A stretch of DNA of 6,857 bases from Actinomycetales bacterium (GTDB lineage: Bacteria; Actinomycetota; Actinomycetes; Mycobacteriales; Mycobacteriaceae), in assembly GCA_012841845.1 (NCBI GenBank), contig DUTZ01000484.1, positions 1-6,857 of the forward strand. Reading direction: 5' to 3'. The position numbers and the translations under genes were made by a program. Numbering within the stretch: the stretch's first letter is position 1; the number at the start of each line of letters is the position of its first letter. The notes beneath the pieces are model-generated. The model searched no databases. It was not told the origin of the DNA and worked only from the letters and a program-made list of their open reading frames with translations. Positions 1 to 6,857 of this stretch are shown piece after piece.

Positions 1-63
1 GACGGCCGCCACGGCGATCCCGGCCGCGGGCACCGCTCGGCGGAGGCGGCGGGCCGGGCTCAC
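1..63 (-). CDS. N-terminus of a probable exported or membrane-anchored protein (partial)
   Basis: This is the start of a minus-strand gene that runs off the left edge. A GTG start at 63-61 opens a frame of 21 codons. It begins Met-Ser-Pro-Ala, continues with an arginine-rich stretch (RRLRR) and then a run rich in Ala, Val, Gly and Ile. That is the charged n-region plus hydrophobic core expected of a signal peptide or N-terminal membrane anchor. The start is supported by an AGGAGGA ribosome binding site eight bases upstream and by its position only 17 bases after the rmlD stop, so it is probably the fourth gene of the rml operon. The family cannot be told from 21 residues. The signal-peptide reading is an inference from composition. 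Confidence 0.7.
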   Translation of the reverse strand, partial: MSPARRLRRAVPAAGIAVAAV

Positions 64-71
64 GAGCCGGG

Positions 72-78
72 TCCTCCT
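72..78 (-). promoter_or_regulatory. Ribosome binding site deciding the start of the left-edge gene
   Basis: On the minus strand this reads AGGAGGA, a near-perfect Shine-Dalgarno sequence, with eight bases to the GTG at 63-61. It lies in the short gap after the rmlD stop and is the main reason for calling the partial gene at the edge. Confidence 0.75.
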
Positions 79-80
79 GG

Positions 81-1061
81 TCACGATCCGGGTCCGCGGA
101 GGTCGCCTCGCTCCCGCTGTGCGACCCAGCCCTCGTGGGCGATCGCGCGGGCGAGGTCCTGCCTCCAGCCCTCCATCGGCACCAGCCCGACGGCACGCCA
201 CGAGGCGTCGGAGAGCACCGAGAACGCCGGCCTCGGGGCGGGGCGCGGGAACTCCTCGGTGGTGCAGGGGCGCACCCGCTCCGGGTCCGCGCCGATCCAC
301 GTGAACACCGCCCGCGCGAGGTCGCACCACGTCGCCCGGCCGCCTCCGGCCAGGTGCAGGGTCAGGCCCCGCGCGTCGAACTCGCCCCGGGCCTCCCCAC
401 CCACGAGGCCGAGCAGCCGGTCGGCCAGCGACGCCGTGTAGGTGGGCGAGCCCCACTGGTCGTCGACCACGGTGAGCGTCTCGCGCTCCCGCTCGAGGCG
501 GACCATGGTGTCGACGAAGTCCGAGCCGCGCAGCCCCTGCCCGTGGCGCACGGGGCCGGTGTACACCCAGGCGGTGCGCACGATCGTCGTCTCGGGGTAC
601 ACCGACAGCGCCGCCTGCTCCCCCGCGAGCTTGGTGCGCCCGTACGCGGTCGCCGGCTCGGTCGGGTCGTGCGGCTCGAGCGCCGGGGCGGTGGCCGGGT
701 CGCCCCCGCCGGGGACCTCGCCGGAGAAGACGTAGTCGGTGCTGAGGTGGATCAGCCGGATCCCGCGGTCGCGGCACGCCACGGCCAGCGATTCCACCCC
801 CTCGGCGTTGACCGCGTGGGCGGCGGCCTCGTCGGCCTCCGCGCCGTCGACGTCGGTGTACGCGGCCGCGTTGATCACGACCTCCGGTGCGTGGCGGTCC
901 AGGGCGGAGGCGATCGACGCCGGGTCGGTGAGGTCGAGCTCGTCGCGGCCCACCGCGACCGCGCCGCCGCCGAGCCGAGACCTCGAGTGCTCGTCCAGGT
1001 GGTGCCCGAGCTGTCCGCGGCCGCCGGTCGCGAGGATCCGCGGCGACCGGCCGTCGCTCAC
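81..1061 (-). CDS. rmlD: dTDP-4-dehydrorhamnose reductase RmlD
   Basis: This enzyme uses NAD(P)H to reduce dTDP-6-deoxy-L-lyxo-4-hexulose to dTDP-L-rhamnose, the last step of the pathway, in the cytoplasm. The 326-residue product has an N-terminal Rossmann motif GGRGQLG (13-19) and the family block [10 protein letters not shown] (66-75). It also has STDYVF (107-112), the catalytic YGRTK with Tyr140 and Lys144, RTAWVY, and [12 protein letters not shown] near the substrate site. The frame is open upstream for another 74 codons, but those lie inside rmlA. I chose the GTG at 1061-1059 because it overlaps the rmlA stop as GTGA, has purine-rich GAGAAGGG upstream, and puts the Rossmann motif where the family has it. 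The loop between Phe112 and Tyr140 looks about eight residues longer than in E. coli RmlD. No RmlC domain is fused to it, unlike the RmlCD fusion known in Corynebacterium. Confidence 0.95.
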   Translation of the reverse strand: MSDGRSPRILATGGRGQLGHHLDEHSRSRLGGGAVAVGRDELDLTDPASIASALDRHAPEVVINAAAYTDVDGAEADEAAAHAVNAEGVESLAVACRDRGIRLIHLSTDYVFSGEVPGGGDPATAPALEPHDPTEPATAYGRTKLAGEQAALSVYPETTIVRTAWVYTGPVRHGQGLRGSDFVDTMVRLERERETLTVVDDQWGSPTYTASLADRLLGLVGGEARGEFDARGLTLHLAGGGRATWCDLARAVFTWIGADPERVRPCTTEEFPRPAPRPAFSVLSDASWRAVGLVPMEGWRQDLARAIAHEGWVAQRERGDLRGPGS

Positions 1062-1938
1062 AGCCTGCGCCCCTTCTCGCGGCGCAGGATCTCGAGGAGG
1101 TACGTCCCGTATCCCGACTTCCTGAGTTCCTGGCCGCGGGCGGTGAGCTCGTCGTCGTCGAGATACCCCATCCGCCACGCCACCTCCTCCGGGGCGCCGA
1201 TCTTGAGCCCCTGGCGGTCCTCGATGGTGCGGACGTAGTTGCCGGCGTCGAGCAGCGAGTCGTGCGTACCCGTGTCCAGCCACGCCGTGCCGCGCGGGAG
1301 CACCTCGACCTGCAGGCGGCCCTCGCGCAGGTAATGACGGTTGATGTCGGTGATCTCGTACTCGCCACGATCGGACTTGCTCAGGCCCCGGGCCACGTCC
1401 ACGACGTCGGCGCTATAGAAGTAGAGGCCAGGGACGGCGAAGTCGGACCGGGGGTTCTCCGGCTTCTCCTCGAGGCTGATCGCGCGGCCGTCGGCGTCGA
1501 AGTCGATCACCCCGTACTCACTCGGGTTGGAGACGCGGTAGGCGAACACCGCGCCGCCGTCGAGGTGCGCGAAGCGGCGCAGCTGCGTGCCCATGCCGGG
1601 GCCGTAGAAGATGTTGTCGCCCAGGATGAGCGCCACCGGCTCGTCGCCGATGTGGTCCGCGCCCAGGACGAACGCCTGCGCCAGTCCCTCCGGCGCGGCC
1701 TGCTCCACGTAGCTCAGGGTGATGCCGAACTGGCTGCCGTCGCCGAGCAGCCTACGGAACTGGGGCGCGTCCTGCGGCGTGGTGATCACCAGTATGTCGC
1801 GGATGCCCGCGAGCATGAGCGTGGTGAGCGGGTAGTAGATCATCGGCTTGTCGTACACCGGCATGAGCTGCTTGCTCGTGGCCAGGGTGAGCGGGCTCAG
1901 GCGGGTGCCGCTGCCGCCGGCCAGGACGATGCCCTTCA

Positions 1939-1939
<1 letters not shown>
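1058..1939 (-). CDS. rmlA: Glucose-1-phosphate thymidylyltransferase RmlA
   Basis: This cytoplasmic nucleotidyltransferase joins glucose-1-phosphate and dTTP to give dTDP-glucose and pyrophosphate, the committed step of dTDP-rhamnose synthesis. It is normally feedback-inhibited by dTDP-rhamnose. The 293-residue product has the nucleotide-binding signature GGSGTRL (8-14) followed by Lys23 in [11 protein letters not shown]. It has the metal-binding Asp108 in LGDN, EEKP (157-160) for sugar contact, and the second metal-site Asp222 in AWLDTGT. Length matches the short RmlA class of about 290 residues. The ATG at 1939-1937 shares its A with the rmlB stop (TGATG). A strong GAGGAGGG ribosome binding site (plus-strand 1946-1953) inside the last rmlB codons sits six bases upstream, which decides this start over a longer upstream reading. 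All motifs are intact, so I expect an active enzyme. Confidence 0.97.
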
Positions 1940-4100
<2,161 letters not shown>

Positions 4101-4133
4101 AACCGGATTGTGACCCCCGGAGCGGGTTGTGAC
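4101..4133 (-). promoter_or_regulatory. Putative leaderless promoter with a TTGTGAC direct repeat
   Basis: On the minus strand CACAAT (4112-4107) lies six bases before the ATG of the second YihY gene. It has the key A at position 2 and T at position 6 of a -10 box. The same sequence is part of a direct repeat: TTGTGAC on the plus strand at 4108-4114 and again at 4127-4133, with starts 19 bases apart, or close to two helical turns. The upstream copy falls near the -35 region. There is no Shine-Dalgarno sequence, so the gene may have its own leaderless promoter besides read-through from the first copy. The repeat could be a regulator site. Both points are inferences. Confidence 0.4.
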
Positions 4134-4155
4134 GGCGAGGCCCGCGGGCCCAGGA

Positions 4156-5250
4156 TCAACCTCGGTCCCGGGCCTGTTCCGCCTGGGCGTCCCGACGGAT
4201 GTCGGCGGCGTCGTCGATGGTCCGGCGCCGCTTCTCCTCGGCCTTGTCGCTGGCGGCGGTGTCGCGGGGCGGCAACTGGATGGTCTCCTCGGCCTCCATG
4301 CCGGCCTGTAGTTCGCGGGCGCGCTCGACCTCGGCGTCGACCTCGGCGCCGAAGAGGAACGCGTTATTGGTGATCCACAGCCACAGCAGGAACACGATGA
4401 TCCCGGCGAGCGAGCCGTAGGTCGCGTTGTAGCTGGAGAAGTTGGCCACGTAGAACCCGAAGGCAGCGGTGGCGAGCGCCCACACGAGCAGGGCGACCAC
4501 GGCGCCGAGCGAGATCCACCGGAAGTTGGGTTGCTTGACGTTGGGGGCGAAACCGTAGAGGACGGCGAGGATGACGACGACGACGAGGACCAGCGCGGGC
4601 CACTTGGCGATGCCCCAGACGGTGACCGCGGCCGAGCCCAGCCCGATGAGGTCCCCGACCCACTGGGCGATCGGTCCGCTGATGACCAGCATGAGGCCCG
4701 CGAGGCAGACCAGGAGCAGAAGCACGGCGGTCAGGGCGAGCATCGCGGGCTTGAGCTTCCACACCGGCCGCCCCTCCTCGACCTCGTAGATGCGGTTCAT
4801 GGCGCGGCCGAACGCGCCGACGTAACCGGAGGCCGACCAGAGTGCGCCGAGCAGACCGGTGACCAGGGCGAAGCCGGCGGCGGGGGTGTTGACCAGCCCG
4901 TCGATGGGGCCGCGCACCGCGGCGAGCGTCTCCTCGGGGGCGGCGCCCTCAAGCAGTTCCATCACCGCGTCCACGGTGGCCTGCCCCTGGCCGAACACGC
5001 CGAGCAGCGACACCACGGCGAGCAGCGCGGGGAACAGCGAGAGGACGGCGAAGTAGGTCAGGGACGCGGCTAGGTCGGTGCACTGGTCGCGGCTGAACTC
5101 TCCGACGGCCCGCTTGAGACCGATTTTCCACGCCTTGCCCCGCAGGTCCGTCGGCGAAGACGGCTTACCCGCGTCCGGGTCGGCAGCCGGGCTGGGCTTG
5201 TCGGTGATGTCGCGATCGTCGTCGTGGGTGTTCGATGTACTCGTCGTCAT
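4156..5250 (-). CDS. YihY/BrkB-family membrane protein, first copy of a tandem pair
   Basis: This 364-residue multi-pass membrane protein belongs to the same YihY/BrkB family as its downstream neighbour, from which it is separated by 55 bases. The N-terminal 35 residues are acidic and Ser/Thr/Pro-rich, probably disordered. The core follows: ASLTYFAVLSLFPALLAVVS (62-81) as the first helix, FGQGQATVDAV, EVEEGRPVWK (156-165), helices at about 124-140, 170-191, 218-233 and 246-268. The signature [16 protein letters not shown] spans 277-292, and FGAEVDAEVERA follows. The tail of about 50 residues is highly charged (many Lys, Arg, Glu, Asp) and ends RDRG. The open frame continues upstream for 224 codons, but that part is antisense to the ferritin gene and shows no family similarity. 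The ATG at 5250 gives the expected length and is divergent from the ferritin start. Confidence 0.92.
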   Translation of the reverse strand: MTTSTSNTHDDDRDITDKPSPAADPDAGKPSSPTDLRGKAWKIGLKRAVGEFSRDQCTDLAASLTYFAVLSLFPALLAVVSLLGVFGQGQATVDAVMELLEGAAPEETLAAVRGPIDGLVNTPAAGFALVTGLLGALWSASGYVGAFGRAMNRIYEVEEGRPVWKLKPAMLALTAVLLLLVCLAGLMLVISGPIAQWVGDLIGLGSAAVTVWGIAKWPALVLVVVVILAVLYGFAPNVKQPNFRWISLGAVVALLVWALATAAFGFYVANFSSYNATYGSLAGIIVFLLWLWITNNAFLFGAEVDAEVERARELQAGMEAEETIQLPPRDTAASDKAEEKRRRTIDDAADIRRDAQAEQARDRG

Positions 5251-5264
5251 ATCCCGCGATACTC
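5251..5264 (-). promoter_or_regulatory. Possible -10 box for the first YihY gene
   Basis: On the minus strand GAGTAT (5264-5259) lies eight bases before the ATG at 5250. It has the conserved A and final T of a -10 element but a poor first base, and no recognisable -35 box. No well-placed Shine-Dalgarno sequence is present, so a leaderless or near-leaderless start is possible. This is weaker than the opposing ferritin promoter in the same 105-base divergent gap. Confidence 0.3.
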
Positions 5265-5320
5265 CCACCACCCGGTGCACTCCGCATCCGGCGACGGCCG
5301 CCGCCCGCGCCCGGCAACGG

Positions 5321-5348
5321 TTGACTCCGCCCATGACGCGCCTACTCT
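5321..5348 (+). promoter_or_regulatory. Ferritin promoter, placed for leaderless transcription
   Basis: TTGACT (5321-5326), a five-of-six match to the -35 consensus, is followed after 16 bases by TACTCT (5343-5348), a TANNNT -10 box. Seven bases (CGGGTCC) then lead to the ATG at 5356. Transcription would start at or within a base or two of the start codon, leaving no room for a ribosome binding site, and none is visible. This is the most complete promoter in the window. I see no DtxR/IdeR-type iron box over it. Confidence 0.7.
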
Positions 5349-5355
5349 CGGGTCC

Positions 5356-5868
5356 ATGAAGCTCACCGAGGAACTGGAAGCGAAGTTCAACGCGCAGATC
5401 ACCCTCGAGTTCGAGGCCAGCCTGGTGTACCGCCAGTTGGCGATCGAGATGGATCTCATCGACCTGCCCGGGATGGCCACGTGGCTGCGGCGGCAGGCGG
5501 ACGAGGAGATCGTCCACGCCAACAAGTTCATCGATCACCTCGATGCCCGCGGCAACCACCCGCGGATCGGCGACATCGCCGTGGGCGGGCTCGACGGGGC
5601 CGACGACCCCAAGAAGGCCTTCGAGATCGCCCTCGAGCACGAGCAGAAGGTCTCGGAGTCCATCCGCGACCTCTACCGTGCGTGCGACCAAGCTGGCGAC
5701 ATCGACTCGAACCCGCTGCTCAACTGGTTCCTCTCCGAGCAGATCGAGGAGGAGTCGACGATCGACGAGATCCTGGGCCGCCTCGATCACACCGGCGACG
5801 ACGGTCCGGGGCTGCTGCGCTTGGACGCCGAGATGGCCGAGCGGCCCAACCGCGGCACCGAGGAGTGA
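5356..5868 (+). CDS. Bacterial non-haem ferritin
   Basis: This iron-storage protein oxidises Fe(II) at a dinuclear ferroxidase site and stores it as mineral in a 24-subunit cytoplasmic shell. The 170-residue product aligns by eye with E. coli FtnA. Ferroxidase ligands are all present: Glu18 (in TLEFEASLVY), Glu51 and His54 (in DEEIVHAN), Glu96 (in EHEQ) and Gln129 (in LSEQIEEE), with Glu50 and Glu132 as extra acidic positions. No haem-ligand Met context of bacterioferritin is seen at the Glu50-His54 segment, so this is the non-haem type, like mycobacterial BfrB. The four-helix bundle is followed by a short fifth helix and a hydrophilic tail ending GTEE. The ATG at 5356 gives the usual N-terminus (MKLTEELEAKFNAQI). 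It has its own promoter and is divergent from the YihY genes. Confidence 0.95.
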   Translation: MKLTEELEAKFNAQITLEFEASLVYRQLAIEMDLIDLPGMATWLRRQADEEIVHANKFIDHLDARGNHPRIGDIAVGGLDGADDPKKAFEIALEHEQKVSESIRDLYRACDQAGDIDSNPLLNWFLSEQIEEESTIDEILGRLDHTGDDGPGLLRLDAEMAERPNRGTEE

Positions 5869-5871
5869 CCA

Positions 5872-5913
5872 CGGCGGGGTGAACCCGGCGGGGTGAGCCC
5901 GGACGCGTGAGCA
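5872..5913 (+). repeat. 14-bp tandem repeat, three units, just after the ferritin stop
   Basis: The units are CGGCGGGGTGAACC (5872-5885), CGGCGGGGTGAGCC (5886-5899) and the diverged CGGACGCGTGAGCA (5900-5913). The first two match at 13 of 14 positions and the third matches the second at 10 of 14. A weak fourth unit may overlap the ferritin stop codon itself, because TGA recurs at exactly 14-base steps: 5866, 5880, 5894 and 5908. Since 14 is not a multiple of three, the repeat places stops in all three plus-strand frames. Function is unknown; slippage-type expansion around the stop is one explanation. Confidence 0.6.
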
Positions 5914-5969
5914 GCGCCACATCCGCAGCGGATGCGGCCGCGGGAGCGCTGCGCTATCCTTTTTGTTGT
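5911..5969 (+). terminator. Putative ferritin terminator: hairpin with T-rich tail
   Basis: GCAGCGC (5911-5917) and GCGCTGC (5946-5952) are exact inverted repeats. Between them lies a second palindrome, CATCCGC-A-GCGGATG (5920-5934). A T-run begins at 5960 (CCTTTTTGTTGT), eight bases after the outer stem. A GC stem followed by a T-run, soon after the ferritin stop, suits intrinsic termination. The outer loop of 28 bases is long, so the active fold may be different. The same stretch also contains the TATCCT box discussed for the next gene. Confidence 0.4.
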
Positions 5970-5982
5970 CACGTCACATACT
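5955..5982 (+). promoter_or_regulatory. Candidate -10 boxes for the small membrane protein gene
   Basis: Two boxes with the TANNNT-like pattern precede the gene: TATCCT (5955-5960) and CATACT (5977-5982). Neither has a convincing -35 partner. Either would give an untranslated leader of roughly 45-70 bases, which is consistent with the presence of a real ribosome binding site on this gene. Between them is a GTCAC direct repeat (GTCACGTCAC, 5969-5978), a possible protein-binding site. Which box is used cannot be decided from sequence. Confidence 0.35.
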
Positions 5983-6002
5983 CGTGGCGCATGAGCGACC
6001 AT

Positions 6003-6024
6003 CAGACGATCAGCAGACGACCAG
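6003..6024 (+). repeat. 11-bp tandem repeat in the leader of the small membrane protein gene
   Basis: CAGACGATCAG (6003-6013) is followed immediately by CAGACGACCAG (6014-6024), identical except for one T/C change. The second unit runs directly into the ribosome binding site. It lies in the presumed 5' leader, so it could affect translation, or it could be a simple duplication. Confidence 0.55.
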
Positions 6025-6029
6025 AGGAG
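6024..6029 (+). promoter_or_regulatory. Ribosome binding site of the small membrane protein gene
   Basis: GAGGAG, seven bases before the ATG at 6037, is a strong Shine-Dalgarno match. It fixes the start codon and contrasts with the ferritin, rmlB and YihY genes here, which lack one. Confidence 0.8.
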
Positions 6030-6036
6030 TTCCACC

Positions 6037-6432
6037 ATGAGCCTGTCCAACGCCATCCTCCGCGGAGTCACCGGCGCCTTCATCCTCAACTCGGGCCTCG
6101 GCAAGCTGAACCTGCCCACCGAGGCCGCGCAGGGCATGCAGGGCTTCGCCGCGACCGGCGTCCCGCAGCTCGCCAAGATGGACCCGGACACGTTCGGAAA
6201 GTTCATCTCGTACTCGGAGATCGGCGTGGGCACCGCGCTGCTCACCCCGTTCGTCCCCAAGAAGATCGCCGGCGCAGCGCTCGGCACCTTCTCGGCAGGC
6301 CTGCTCTCGATGTACTTCCGCAACCCGTCGATGACCGAGTCCGACGGCGTCCGCCCCACCGAGGAGGGCATGACGCTCGCCAAGGACGTCTTCATGGCCG
6401 CCATCGCGGGCGCGCTCCTCACGAGCAAGTAA
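6037..6432 (+). CDS. Small four-helix membrane protein, DoxX-like
   Basis: This 131-residue protein of unknown function shows four hydrophobic segments, at about 5-22, 57-73, 77-94 and 113-128, separated by short polar loops. The opening block ILRGVTGAFILNSGLGKL (Arg9, Gly19 and Lys23) resembles the first helix of DoxX-family proteins, and the four-helix size also fits that family, but the match is by eye and distant. The loop between helices 1 and 2 carries FAATGVP, and that between helices 3 and 4 carries RNPSMTESDGVRPTEEG. There is no signal peptide apart from the first helix. The start is set by a strong GAGGAG site. It stands alone between the ferritin gene and a convergent cysQ gene, with its own probable promoter. 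That it is a real gene is near certain; the family call is tentative. Confidence 0.9.
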   Translation: MSLSNAILRGVTGAFILNSGLGKLNLPTEAAQGMQGFAATGVPQLAKMDPDTFGKFISYSEIGVGTALLTPFVPKKIAGAALGTFSAGLLSMYFRNPSMTESDGVRPTEEGMTLAKDVFMAAIAGALLTSK

Positions 6433-6468
6433 GACCTCGATGGGCGGCGACCCCCTTGGTGAGCAGTT

Positions 6469-6488
6469 GGCCTTGTGAGCGCAAGGTC
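6469..6488. terminator. Possible hairpin between convergent genes
   Basis: GGCCTTG (6469-6475) and CAAGGTC (6482-6488) can form a seven-pair stem (one G-U) with a six-base loop. It lies 37 bases after the small membrane protein gene and 52 bases after the end of the convergent cysQ-like gene, a position suiting a shared terminator. There is no T-run on either side, so support is weak. The rest of 6433-6539 shows nothing I recognise. Confidence 0.3.
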
Positions 6489-6539
6489 ACCTGCACACCA
6501 CGTCTGAACTGGGGCGATCCCACACAGCAGGCAGTAAGC

Positions 6540-6857
6540 TCAGCCGACGGAGGCGATGGCCGCGAGGATGTCGTCGGCGAGGTCCGCCCGGCAGACGACG
6601 AGGTCCGGCAGGTAGGTGTCCTCGACGTTGTACTCGAGGGGCGACCCGTCCACCCGCACGGCGACGAAGCCCCGCGCGAGCGCGACGCCCGCCGGCGCCG
6701 CCGAGTCCCACTGATACTGGCCGCCGGCGTGGATGTACGCGTCGGCCTCGCCGCGCACCACGGCCGCGGTCTTGGCGCCGGCGGAGCCGAGCGGCGTGAG
6801 GTCGCCCCCCACGGCCTCGGCCACCGCGTCGGCGAAGGCGGGAGGCCGCGATGCCGA
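6540..6857 (-). CDS. cysQ: CysQ-like 3'(2'),5'-bisphosphate nucleotidase, C-terminal part (partial)
   Basis: This minus-strand gene enters from the right edge; the 105 C-terminal residues are present and the start lies outside. It belongs to the inositol monophosphatase superfamily. The block GSAGAKTAAVVRGEADAYIH leads into QWDSAAPAGVALA, the second family signature, whose Asp is a metal ligand. DGSPLEYN and YLPDLVVCRADL near the end closely resemble the C-terminus I remember for mycobacterial CysQ. That enzyme removes the 3'-phosphate of PAP or PAPS, controlling sulfate assimilation, and can also act on inositol phosphates. An in-frame GTG at 6824 is not the start, because family-like sequence (ASRPPAF) continues upstream of it. 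It converges on the small membrane protein gene. Another inositol phosphatase subfamily is possible. Confidence 0.85.
   Translation of the reverse strand, partial: SASRPPAFADAVAEAVGGDLTPLGSAGAKTAAVVRGEADAYIHAGGQYQWDSAAPAGVALARGFVAVRVDGSPLEYNVEDTYLPDLVVCRADLADDILAAIASVG

Noticed and set aside
135..1238. Long plus-strand open frame opposite rmlD
   Set aside because: It is antisense to a gene with intact catalytic motifs, its product is low-complexity Arg/Gly/Val/His-rich, and it has no family resemblance. Such shadow frames are expected in GC-rich DNA.
1062..1283. Possible RmlC domain fused in front of RmlD
   Set aside because: The frame is open for 74 codons upstream of the chosen start, but this is far shorter than an RmlC domain, is rich in Arg/Pro/Gly, shows no cupin motif and lies inside rmlA.
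4139..4150. 12-bp palindrome GGCCCGCGGGCC between the YihY genes
   Set aside because: It is perfect but of pure G/C composition with no loop, which is likely by chance at this GC content. There is no T-run to support a terminator.
5251..5355. Iron-box (DtxR/IdeR) operator between ferritin and the YihY gene
   Set aside because: Only short incidental palindromes such as CACC-C-GGTG are present. Nothing resembles the 19-bp iron-box consensus.
5251..5922. 224-codon N-terminal extension of the first YihY gene
   Set aside because: It is antisense to the ferritin gene, which has complete ferroxidase ligands. YihY proteins do not carry such an extension.
5991..6036. Upstream ATG (5991) eight bases after the CATACT box, as a leaderless upstream reading frame
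   Set aside because: It is out of frame with the real gene and has no support other than position. The downstream ATG has a much better initiation context.
5787..6428. 213-codon minus-strand frame opposite the small membrane protein
   Set aside because: It is antisense to a gene with a strong ribosome binding site and coherent membrane helices. The product looks like reverse-frame translation.

Overview
The window is very GC-rich, with C or G at most third codon positions. It carries dTDP-L-rhamnose genes, a non-haem ferritin and a CysQ-type phosphatase that all look actinobacterial. The RmlB and CysQ sequences resemble those I remember from mycolate-type actinobacteria (Mycobacterium, Corynebacterium, Dietzia, Gordonia and relatives). 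Several genes have a TANNNT box directly before the start codon and no Shine-Dalgarno sequence, which fits the leaderless transcription common in that group. The genus cannot be fixed from the sequence; a Dietzia-like organism is only a guess.

Left part (1-2979, minus strand): an operon read right to left, rmlB, rmlA, rmlD, then the first 21 codons of a probable exported protein cut by the window edge. The rml genes overlap by 1 base (rmlB/rmlA) and 4 bases (rmlA/rmlD), so they are probably translationally coupled. Together they supply three of the four steps from glucose-1-phosphate to dTDP-L-rhamnose. The 3,5-epimerase rmlC is absent from the window. In mycolate bacteria dTDP-rhamnose provides the rhamnose that links arabinogalactan to peptidoglycan.

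Middle part (3003-5250, minus strand): two tandem paralogues of the YihY/BrkB family of multi-pass membrane proteins. A GC-rich perfect hairpin follows the second one and lies directly upstream of the rmlB promoter.

Right part (5321-6432, plus strand): a ferritin gene divergent from the YihY pair, with a clear promoter placed for leaderless transcription. A non-coding gap follows with a 14-bp tandem repeat, a hairpin followed by a T-run and an 11-bp tandem repeat. Then comes a 131-residue four-helix membrane protein with a good ribosome binding site. At the right edge, convergent to it, is the C-terminal part of a cysQ-like phosphatase gene.

Overall this is an envelope and housekeeping region. 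I found no mobile element, CRISPR array, RNA gene or defence-like cassette. The most interesting points are regulatory: probable leaderless promoters, the compact terminator/promoter junction before rmlB, and the two repeat arrays around the ferritin 3' end. The YihY duplication and the missing rmlC are also worth a look. No gap exceeds 300 bases; the longest (5869-6036) is described.
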